This document shows positions 23,607-30,375 of a stretch of DNA of 32,613 nt, in pieces. The position numbers and the translations under genes are program-made. Numbering within the stretch: the first letter of the stretch is position 1; the number at the start of each line of letters is the position of its first letter. The notes beneath the pieces were generated by a model that ran no database searches, was not told the origin of the DNA, and saw nothing but the letters and a program-made list of their open reading frames with translations. Source of the stretch: Candidatus Methanoperedens sp. (GTDB lineage: Archaea; Halobacteriota; Methanosarcinia; Methanosarcinales; Methanoperedenaceae); NCBI GenBank assembly GCA_027460585.1, contig JAPZAP010000122.1:1-32613 (forward strand). Direction: 5' to 3'.

Positions 23607-24836
23607 ATGGTTAAATGGCTGTGTACGGTCTGCAATATCTATGTTTACGATGAGGAAACAGGTGACCCTCAAACAAGTATAGACAAGGGCACAAAAGTCC
23701 AGGACTTTCCGGATTCATGGAGATGTCCCGTTTGCGGCGCCACTAAAGAAAAGCTTGTTCCTGTCACGCAAGAGGAATACTGGCAAAAAGCCAGGGCTTA
23801 TACGGACTTTACCGGGAAAAAAGAGGAAATCACGAGCATTTTAGTTGGTGTTGACAACCCGCAAACTGTGCCTGAATTCAGACAGGAATATGGGAAACCT
23901 CTGGGATTGCGTGGCATTGGCCAGGGTCTCACCTATCTTGCTAATTTTTCCGCCCTCTCAAAATACAGGTTGAAAAACAGGCTTATCTCAAAGCATGCTG
24001 ACCCGGTTATAGAGACCACGTTTTTGGGGAAAAAGATAAGTATGCCAGTACTCGGAGCACCCATGAGCGGTCTTAGCTTCGTGAGCAATATAACGGAAGA
24101 GGATTTTGCATATAATATCCTGGAAGGATGTAAAGTTGCAGGAACTATTGGTTATACAGGTAACACATCCAGAGACTATGAGATGAAACATCCTGCGATA
24201 ATGGCACTTAAAAAAGTCAATGGTCACGGGGTTAACATTTTCAAGCCGCAGTCACAGGAAGTCCTGATAGATCTGATAAAGCAATCAGAAGAAGAAAAAG
24301 CAGTGGCTGTAGGTGTTGATATAGACGGCGCCGGCTCGGTGAACTTTGCGCTTGCGGGAAAACCTGTTTTCAGGAAAACCATCGACGAATTGCGAGAGCT
24401 TAAAAATGCAACAAGTCTTCCATTCATCGTCAAAGGAGTTATGTGCGTGGAGGATGCACTGGCGGCGGCTGAAGCCGGGGCCGATGTCATAGGCGTTTCC
24501 AACCACGGCGGGAGGGTCCTTGATTCGGGATTGGGGGTTGCAGATGTTCTACCTGGAATCGCAAGTGTGTTAAGAGATACGGATAACGGCAAAAGGATAA
24601 TAATTACGGCAGACGGGGGAGTGAGAACAGGATTTGATGTCGTCAAAATGCTGGCTCTGGGAGCAGATTTTGTTCTAGTGGGAAGGCCGCTTGCAAGAGA
24701 GGCGGTTTCAAGCGGGGTTGAAGGTGTCAGGAGGATACTTGATTATTTAAGAACAGATATAAGAATTGCCATGATTATGACTTCCTGCAATACACTGGAA
24801 GACATAAATGAAGGAATTCTTGGAAAGGAGAGTTAG
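23607..24836 (+). CDS. Rubredoxin-FMN-dependent alpha-hydroxy-acid oxidoreductase fusion
   Basis: This is a 409-aa protein. Residues 1-52 are a rubredoxin domain with Cys6, Cys9, Cys40 and Cys43 in CTVC and CPVC knuckles. From about 60 onward it is the (S)-2-hydroxy-acid oxidase/lactate dehydrogenase barrel: FLGKKISMPVLGAPMSGLSF, then VGVDIDGAG, PFIVKGVMCVEDA (catalytic Lys), GVSNHGGRVLD (His300, the proton-abstracting residue) and ITADGGVRTGFDVVKMLALGADFVLVGRP for the FMN phosphate. Joined in one chain, substrate electrons could pass from FMN to the rubredoxin iron instead of to oxygen. The substrate is unknown. It follows the DUF2769 gene by ten bases. Confidence 0.9.
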   Translation: MVKWLCTVCNIYVYDEETGDPQTSIDKGTKVQDFPDSWRCPVCGATKEKLVPVTQEEYWQKARAYTDFTGKKEEITSILVGVDNPQTVPEFRQEYGKPLGLRGIGQGLTYLANFSALSKYRLKNRLISKHADPVIETTFLGKKISMPVLGAPMSGLSFVSNITEEDFAYNILEGCKVAGTIGYTGNTSRDYEMKHPAIMALKKVNGHGVNIFKPQSQEVLIDLIKQSEEEKAVAVGVDIDGAGSVNFALAGKPVFRKTIDELRELKNATSLPFIVKGVMCVEDALAAAEAGADVIGVSNHGGRVLDSGLGVADVLPGIASVLRDTDNGKRIIITADGGVRTGFDVVKMLALGADFVLVGRPLAREAVSSGVEGVRRILDYLRTDIRIAMIMTSCNTLEDINEGILGKES

Positions 24837-24839
24837 ACT

Positions 24840-24855
24840 GCGGGACGAAACCCGC
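24840..24855. terminator. Short hairpin after the rubredoxin fusion gene
   Basis: GCGGG-ACGAAA-CCCGC lies four bases beyond the stop codon. It is followed by TTACTTCT rather than a long T-run, so it is only a weak candidate for a 3'-end element between convergent genes. Confidence 0.35.
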
Positions 24856-24922
24856 TTACTTCTGCATCCTTAATTCCGTTTAAGGAACCAGCCCGGATAA
24901 TGCTTCTTTGCCCATCTTCGTC

Positions 24923-25447
24923 TTAAATAATACTTTTCAATGATTCACGGTAATACAAGGCTAAAATTATGTGACCTGAGAGAAGCAATATGGACAATAT
25001 TGTAAGGGAATCATGGATACTGAAATTCAATTCAACGAAACTGCGGCTGAACATCGATTTCATCCATACAACAAAACCCGTTATGGAAAGGCCTGCAATA
25101 ATAAGCAAGGTCATCAGGAAATTCGCTTTGCGCCCGGCATTAAACTTTCCCTTTGAAACGATCTTATTTTTTTTCAGTAATCCGATAAACCAGTTCAAAT
25201 CATCATATGTCCATTCCGTAAGTTCTTTAATATCTTTTCGTGCGGATCTTCCAAGAAGACATATAATAAGTGGGAATAAAATCAGTGGCAGGGATGCATA
25301 GACGTGAACCATTTTTATAAAAGGGTCTCCAAGAAGAGATTTTGGTGTGAGGAATAAATACATACCGGTTATCAGAAGCCATATGAAAACCAGTGCATGA
25401 GACCAGTGTAATATTTTTGTGGAAATATCGAACCTCAATATTCTCAA
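24923..25447 (-). CDS. Cytochrome b561-type membrane subunit (di-heme)
   Basis: This is a 174-aa protein with four predicted membrane helices. The helices carry histidines where the Ni-hydrogenase/cytochrome b561 family binds two b hemes: KILHWSHALVFIWLLITG in helix 1, MVHVYASLPLI in helix 2, and IHDSLTILSILLLSGHIIL in the last. It probably moves electrons between membrane quinones (methanophenazine in this lineage) and the molybdopterin protein encoded upstream. Its ATG overlaps the stop of that gene by four bases. The loop between helices 2 and 3 is long and basic. FdnI- and YedZ-type proteins are distant alternatives. Confidence 0.82.
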   Translation of the reverse strand: MRILRFDISTKILHWSHALVFIWLLITGMYLFLTPKSLLGDPFIKMVHVYASLPLILFPLIICLLGRSARKDIKELTEWTYDDLNWFIGLLKKNKIVSKGKFNAGRKANFLMTLLIIAGLSITGFVVWMKSMFSRSFVELNFSIHDSLTILSILLLSGHIILALYYRESLKSII

Positions 25448-26145
25448 GGATAAGACACTCCATCGGTTTGATATCCAAGATTTTCCCAGTAACCTGTTTC
25501 CTGCTCCTTAGTAAGCGTGATCCGGTTTACCCATTTTACATTTTTATACCCGAACATCCTTGGCATCAAAAGGCGCAATGGCAAGCCCTGTTCTTCAGGC
25601 AGCGGCGCGTCATTCATCATATAAGCAAGCATGACATCAGGTTCAAGACTTTCTTTTATGGACAGGCTGTCGCTGTATAATCCGCTTGCAGAATGGAAAG
25701 ACGCAAATCCTGCTTCTGGCAAAATTCCGGCTTTATTAAATAAAACTTTTAAACGCACTCCTTTCCATTTCACATTTTGCACGGACCACCCCTCGACGCA
25801 GTGAAAATCAGAAACCTGTTCCTCGCTTTCAAGCTTTAGAAGTTCATCATAACTGATAGCGAGGGGTTTGTTTACAAGCCCGTCAATTGTGAGTTTCCAT
25901 GTTGCCGGGTCAAACGCAGGGTTTTGTTCGATACTTCGTATCCTGAATTTATTAATTGCCGTTATCCCGATTTGTTTTAGAAATTCAAGGCCTGCAATTA
26001 TTGCCCCGAAAATAATTCCCAGTAGTATCAAAAACCTTCTGCGGTTCAAAATCGTTTTTGATTCTTTTTCTTGATTCACAGGTACTCCCGTTAAATCTTG
26101 GTCGATGATAGGTAAATACTTATCTGATTTCCGTGACCGTTTCAA
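25444..26145 (-). CDS. Membrane-anchored molybdopterin oxidoreductase (sulfite oxidase/MsrP family)
   Basis: This is a 233-aa protein. After a charged N-terminus comes NRRRFLILLGIIFGAIIAGL (34-53), a twin-arginine-type signal that may stay as a membrane anchor. The rest is a sulfite-oxidase-fold Moco domain: DFHCVEGWSVQNVKWKGV with Cys116 as molybdenum ligand, DVMLAYMMNDAPLPEEQGLPLRLLMPRMFGYKNVKWVNRI, and YWENLGYQ at the end. The substrate is unknown; MsrP-like sulfoxide reduction is one option. It forms a pair with the cytochrome b gene. The only usable start before the Tat motif is a TTG at 26145, which lies inside repeat copy B, so the true 5' end may have been replaced. Confidence 0.84.
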   Translation of the reverse strand: MKRSRKSDKYLPIIDQDLTGVPVNQEKESKTILNRRRFLILLGIIFGAIIAGLEFLKQIGITAINKFRIRSIEQNPAFDPATWKLTIDGLVNKPLAISYDELLKLESEEQVSDFHCVEGWSVQNVKWKGVRLKVLFNKAGILPEAGFASFHSASGLYSDSLSIKESLEPDVMLAYMMNDAPLPEEQGLPLRLLMPRMFGYKNVKWVNRITLTKEQETGYWENLGYQTDGVSYP

Positions 26146-26394
26146 TTTGTGTTGTTGAATAAAAGTGAACTTGACTGTTAGTGTCCAACAAATCGTGACC
26201 TTTGACAGGATTTACAGGATCGACAGGATACGATTTTTGTGGTGAATCCTGTAAATCCTGTCGATCCTGTCTAAAAAAATCATGATATAGCCACTGAGGC
26301 GCAGATGCGGGATTTTCAAGACATACACTCAAAATGACATCTATTCATGAAATTCAGGATACTGCCAAAAATTACACCAACATGTAATGTAACG
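26138..26394 (-). repeat. 257-bp MITE-like element, copy B (inverted partner of 1377-1632)
   Basis: Read on the minus strand it repeats copy A from end to end with only a few differences. Just outside lie GTGAC on the left and GTCAC on the right. In this copy the ends therefore look like imperfect terminal inverted repeats, GTGACCGTTTCAATTTG against GTGACCGTTACATTACATG. It carries the same central ACAGGAT hairpin (about 26203-26271). It separates the molybdopterin gene from the response regulator gene, and the first codons of the former come from it. The remaining 110 bases up to 26506 hold nothing recognisable. Confidence 0.85.
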
Positions 26395-26506
26395 GTCACT
26401 GATTTCCCAGCAAAGCCGACTATGAAACCACATCAAAAGTGCAAAGTGTTCCCAATGTTCATCCCAGACTATATCGTGTAATGATTACCGCAGGAATTCC
26501 AAATTA

Positions 26507-27226
26507 TTATCGTGGCGCTTTGCACTGCTCCAGGCTGCGAAAAACCATTGCCACACCAATGATGTTCCCCTTATCGTCTTTGATTGAATTAGTACTGATA
26601 TCGATCGGTATGCTCTTACTGTCCCGGGCCTGAAGCAGGTTTTCCTTTATGTTTCCTGATTTTTCAGTGACTATATTGAGGACTTCCTTCAATGGTTTCC
26701 CTTGCGCCATATCCGGTTCCCATCCTGTCATGGATTGTGCGACAGTATTCATGAATAGCACACAGCCATTTGAGTCAGTTGCGATAACACCATCGCTGAT
26801 GCTGTTGAGCGTTACGGAAAACCATTCATTCTTCTCCTTTAATTTCTTTTCCATATCCTGTTTGAACAGGGCGATCTCAATTGCGACCTGCAATTCTCTT
26901 TCTTTGAATGGTTTGATGATATATCCGAACGGTTCTGTTATTTTTGCCCGGAGCAGGGTTTTATCATCAGAATAAGCAGTGAGATATACAACAGGAGTGT
27001 TAAAATTCTCATGTATCTGCTTTGCAGCTTCAATTCCATCCATTTCACCCTGAAGCACAATATCCATAAGCACAAGGTCAGGTAAAAACTCCTCCGTTTT
27101 CCTGATAGCCTCATTTCCGCTTGATGCGGTTGAAATGACTGAATACCCCATCTTCTTCAACTTTATTTTTATGGATTCTGCCACAATAGCTTCATCTTCT
27201 ACCACAAGTATCTTCGTTTGTTGCAT
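26507..27226 (-). CDS. Response regulator with REC and PAS domains
   Basis: This is a 239-aa protein. The receiver domain occupies 1-125: acidic pocket VVEDEA (Asp11), phospho-acceptor Asp55 in LVLMDIVLQG, the YLTAYSDD switch Thr, and Lys in YIIKPFKERE. A short coiled linker (EKKLKEKNEWF) leads to one PAS domain (about 133-235) that ends without any DNA-binding or kinase module. It overlaps the upstream histidine kinase gene by one base (TAATG) and is its obvious partner. Output is therefore likely through protein contact. The end GVAMVFRSLEQCKAPR is a normal PAS end, so no truncation is needed to explain the length. Confidence 0.9.
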   Translation of the reverse strand: MQQTKILVVEDEAIVAESIKIKLKKMGYSVISTASSGNEAIRKTEEFLPDLVLMDIVLQGEMDGIEAAKQIHENFNTPVVYLTAYSDDKTLLRAKITEPFGYIIKPFKERELQVAIEIALFKQDMEKKLKEKNEWFSVTLNSISDGVIATDSNGCVLFMNTVAQSMTGWEPDMAQGKPLKEVLNIVTEKSGNIKENLLQARDSKSIPIDISTNSIKDDKGNIIGVAMVFRSLEQCKAPR

Positions 27227-29691
27227 TACTTTATTCCCCTGAACCTTATCCTGAACTCAGTTCCGTTGTCGTTGTTCATTGTTATCTCACCATGCAACTG
27301 GTTTTCCACCAGTATGTTTACAATATGAAGTCCGAGGGACTCGGTTTTCCTGAAATCAATGCCTTCCGGGATGCCAATCCCGTTATCCCGCACTGAAAGT
27401 TCGATCATATCTTCATCATATGTACTCAGGGATATTTCAATTTCACCATTTTTATCCAAAGGAAATGCATGTTTCAGGGAATTTGAAATCAATTCATTTA
27501 TTATCAATCCGCATGGGATTGCTTTATCAATTCCCATCGAAATATTTTCTGCATTTATCTTCAGCCTGACTTTTCTTTCTGTGATCCCGTAGGACAAGAA
27601 AAGGCCGCTTACCAGTTCTTCAATATATTCCTTAAAATCGATTCTTGATAAGCTTTCGGATCTATAAAGTTTCTCATGGATAAGCGCCATGGAATCTATC
27701 CTGTTCTGGCTTTCTTTTATTATCCCTTTGACATTTTCATCATTAGAAAATTCTTCCTGGAGCATCAATAAGCCGGAAATGACCTGCATATTGTTCTTTA
27801 CCCTGTGATGTACCTCCCGCAGCAGTATTTCTTTTTCCTCAAGAGATTCTTTGAGTCTTGCCGTCCGGTCTTGAACACGTAGTTCTAATTCATCGTGCGC
27901 TTTTAGCAGGGCTTCTTCGGCCCTCTTGCGCCCGGTGATATCCCGGAAGACAAGCACAACGCCCATAGTGGTACCATCCCTGTCTTTTATAGGTGCCCCG
28001 CTATCGTCGATCGGAACTTCGGTTCCGTCCTTCCTGACCAGGAGCGTGTGGTTGGCCAGACCGACAACCAATCCTTCCTGAATCACCCTGCTGACAGGGT
28101 CTTCAACTTCAGCGCGGGTGTACTCGTTGATTATGTTGAAAACCTCAGTCACAGGTTTTGCCGAAGCTTCAGCGAGTGTCCAACCTGTCAAAGCTTCCGC
28201 TTCGGTGTTCATGTAAGTTATCCTGCCTTCGGTTTCTGTGGCAATGACAGCATCGCCGATGCTGGCCAGGGTTGTGGCCCAGCGCTGCTCGCTTTCCCTC
28301 AGCGCCTCTTCAGCCTTCTTGTTCTCAGTGATGTCACGCACAACTGATACTGACCCGATGATATTGCCACTGGAATCTCTAACCGGGGAGGCGCTGACCT
28401 GTCGATACCGCAACTCCCCGGTATCGGGAGTTCGGATTATCTCCTCCAGGTTCCTTACTACTTCTCCGTTGAGAGCGCGCAATGGAGGCGCCTCCTCTGT
28501 AGGACGCGGGCTGCCATCAGGGCGATACACTTCCAGGCTTTCGGCGAGCTTTTCCACATCAATCCCATCAACGGAGCTAAAACCGAACTCCTGGAGAGCG
28601 GACGGATTTGCCAAAGTGAATCTTTTACGTGTGTCAGCAAACCAGATCTCGTCGTTAATGCTGTTGACAAGTGATGATAATCTGTCTTTCTCCTCTTGAA
28701 CTGCGTTAAACAGCCTCTGATTTTCCTCCTCGGCCTGCTTGCGCTCTGTGATGTCGCGGAAAACCAGCACCACGCCCATGGTTTTGCCGCCCCCATCCCT
28801 TATCGGTGCACCGCTGTCATCGATCGGGACTTCTGTTCCATCCTTCCTCACCAGGATGGTGTGGTTGGCAAGACCGATAACCATCCCTTCTTTGAGCACC
28901 CTGCAGACAGGGTTATCAGCTTCAAGGCGAGTGTACCCGTTGATGATGTTGAATACTTCAGTAATCGGTTTTGTCAAAGCCTCTGCAAGCGCCCAGCCGG
29001 TCAATGATTCCGCTTCGGCGTTCAAGAAAGTTATGCGGCCTTCTACATCTGTGGCAATGACCGCATCACCGATGCTTGCCAGTGTTGTAGCCCAGCGCTG
29101 CTCGCTTTTCGCAAGCTGTGCTGTTCGCTCCTCAACCCTTATTTCCAATTCATCGCGCGCCCTGCGAAGCTCATCCTGTATCAGCTTCTGCCCGGTCAGA
29201 TCCGTGGCGACCAGATAGGTTAACCTGGAATTATCCACTTCCAGGGTATTAAAGGAAATCTGAACCGGTACGAATCTTCCATCCCCGGCAAGCAAGGTAA
29301 TTTCCCCATTGCTGCTTCTATCTCTTCCTTCCCGCAGGAGTTCCAAAAAAAACGTCTCATCTGATGGCGCGATATAATGTGCAATTCCTGAACCCATTAA
29401 TTTTTCAAGCGGGGTTTTCAGCATGCCGGCAAAAGAGCAGTTGCAGTAAAGGATGGAATCATCGCCGGTCAGCATCGCAGCCCCTTCACTCATTTCCTCG
29501 ATAATGATCCGGTATGGCTGCTCTGCCCCTTTCAGTGTGAAGACCTGATCGCCTTTTTCCCCGGATACCACGAGCGCATCCACCTCTCCGCTGCGGATGG
29601 CGCGCAGGGTTTCCTCTGCCTCTGCAAGTTGTGCTCGAAGCCTATCAACTTCAAGCTTCAGTTCTTCTTGTGGTTTATTTTTTTCTTTCAT
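27226..29691 (-). CDS. Multi-PAS sensor histidine kinase (HisKA_2/HWE type)
   Basis: This is an 821-aa cytoplasmic protein. A short coiled coil (5-35) leads into four PAS domains at about 55-170, 197-320, 335-460 and 468-590. Then come a HisKA_2 dimerisation domain with REVHHRVKNNMQ (His628/His629) and a HATPase with INELISNSLKHAF (N box) and RDNGIGIPEG (G1 box). PAS2 and PAS4 are near duplicates, both starting SEQRWATTLASIGDAVIAT and ending VLVFRDITxRKxAEE. No membrane helix is seen, so it senses an internal signal, possibly redox or a KaiB/KaiC state. Its ATG overlaps the kaiB stop by four bases and its stop overlaps the response regulator start. Confidence 0.93.
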   Translation of the reverse strand: MKEKNKPQEELKLEVDRLRAQLAEAEETLRAIRSGEVDALVVSGEKGDQVFTLKGAEQPYRIIIEEMSEGAAMLTGDDSILYCNCSFAGMLKTPLEKLMGSGIAHYIAPSDETFFLELLREGRDRSSNGEITLLAGDGRFVPVQISFNTLEVDNSRLTYLVATDLTGQKLIQDELRRARDELEIRVEERTAQLAKSEQRWATTLASIGDAVIATDVEGRITFLNAEAESLTGWALAEALTKPITEVFNIINGYTRLEADNPVCRVLKEGMVIGLANHTILVRKDGTEVPIDDSGAPIRDGGGKTMGVVLVFRDITERKQAEEENQRLFNAVQEEKDRLSSLVNSINDEIWFADTRKRFTLANPSALQEFGFSSVDGIDVEKLAESLEVYRPDGSPRPTEEAPPLRALNGEVVRNLEEIIRTPDTGELRYRQVSASPVRDSSGNIIGSVSVVRDITENKKAEEALRESEQRWATTLASIGDAVIATETEGRITYMNTEAEALTGWTLAEASAKPVTEVFNIINEYTRAEVEDPVSRVIQEGLVVGLANHTLLVRKDGTEVPIDDSGAPIKDRDGTTMGVVLVFRDITGRKRAEEALLKAHDELELRVQDRTARLKESLEEKEILLREVHHRVKNNMQVISGLLMLQEEFSNDENVKGIIKESQNRIDSMALIHEKLYRSESLSRIDFKEYIEELVSGLFLSYGITERKVRLKINAENISMGIDKAIPCGLIINELISNSLKHAFPLDKNGEIEISLSTYDEDMIELSVRDNGIGIPEGIDFRKTESLGLHIVNILVENQLHGEITMNNDNGTEFRIRFRGIK
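27937..28293 (-). repeat. PAS-encoding duplicated segment, copy 2 (PAS4)
   Basis: About 357 bases match 28748-29108 closely, including long identical runs such as GCCCAGCGCTGCTCGCTT. They encode the fourth PAS domain of the kinase. This is a segmental duplication inside the gene. Confidence 0.75.
28748..29108 (-). repeat. PAS-encoding duplicated segment, copy 1 (PAS2)
   Basis: This is the partner of 27937-28293 and encodes the second PAS domain. The protein copies keep DGTEVPIDDSGAPI and FNIIN unchanged, while the linkers between PAS domains differ. Confidence 0.75.
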
Positions 29692-30029
29692 GACTTAGAG
29701 CGCAAATCCAGTCCTACCAGGATACGTTCTTTATCAGACATATCGCCGATAAGTCTTCGTAAAGGAAGAGGAAGTTTCTTTATGAGCGTGGGCGCGGCAA
29801 TTATCTGTTCATCCTTGGCGAGTACGGGCTGCTGGTAAATATCGATTACCTCAAGTTCATACCTGCCTTTCAGGTTTTCCTCGCATATTTTCCTGATATT
29901 ATGGATGGCCTGTGTAGATTTTGGCGTTATGCCTGTAATGTATAAGCGCAGGACATATTTTTCATTCCCGTCCTTCTGGAGTGACTGTTCAAATTCTTCG
30001 GTGACATCTTTTATTTCGTTTTCGTTCAT
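29688..30029 (-). CDS. kaiB: KaiB-family protein (second copy)
   Basis: This is a 113-aa protein. After a 20-residue acidic lead, the thioredoxin-like KaiB fold begins at KYVLRLYITGITPKSTQAIHNIRKICEENLKGRYELEVIDIYQQP. It then has APTLIKKLPLPLRRLIGDMSDKERILVGLDLR. These are the fixed KaiB motifs, including the TGxTPxS loop and the P-P switch region. It should bind the KaiC ring and possibly compete with the kinase below. It overlaps the histidine kinase start by four bases. Compared with the other copy it carries an N-terminal extension. Confidence 0.92.
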   Translation of the reverse strand: MNENEIKDVTEEFEQSLQKDGNEKYVLRLYITGITPKSTQAIHNIRKICEENLKGRYELEVIDIYQQPVLAKDEQIIAAPTLIKKLPLPLRRLIGDMSDKERILVGLDLRSKS

Positions 30030-30072
30030 AGCTTAACCCCTTTTCCTAAAAGCATATTCTTCTTCCTCTCAT

Positions 30073-30375
30073 TTATTCTTTGAGGGGTCGAAGGTCAAGC
30101 CCGACAAGCACACGCTCGGTATTTGAGAGGTCGCCGATGACTCTCTTTAAAGGCTGGGGAAGTTTCCGGACAAGTGTCGGGATGGCAAATATCTGGTCTC
30201 CTTTGGCAAGCTGCGGATTTTTCAGCAGGTCGATCACTTCGATCCTGTATTTTCCCTCAAGATGTTCTTCACAGAGCCTCTTAAGATTGGCGAATGCTGT
30301 CATGGATTTTGGCGTCTGCCCCGCAACATAAAGCCTCAACTCCCACATGTCCGAACATTCTTCCACAGCTTTCAT
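30073..30375 (-). CDS. kaiB: KaiB-family protein (first copy)
   Basis: This is a 100-aa protein, the standard KaiB length. [47 protein letters not shown] and [36 protein letters not shown] show the full fold. It shares about half of its residues with the second copy, so the two are old duplicates and not a recent event. Its ATG overlaps the kaiC stop by four bases (ATGA). Translation is thus coupled to KaiC, its presumed binding partner. 43 bases separate it from the second kaiB. Confidence 0.93.
   Translation of the reverse strand: MKAVEECSDMWELRLYVAGQTPKSMTAFANLKRLCEEHLEGKYRIEVIDLLKNPQLAKGDQIFAIPTLVRKLPQPLKRVIGDLSNTERVLVGLDLRPLKE

Noticed and set aside
26507-27226. Response regulator gene truncated by the adjacent repeat
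   Set aside because: The PAS domain ends with the normal closing strand, and about 110 bases separate the stop from the repeat.
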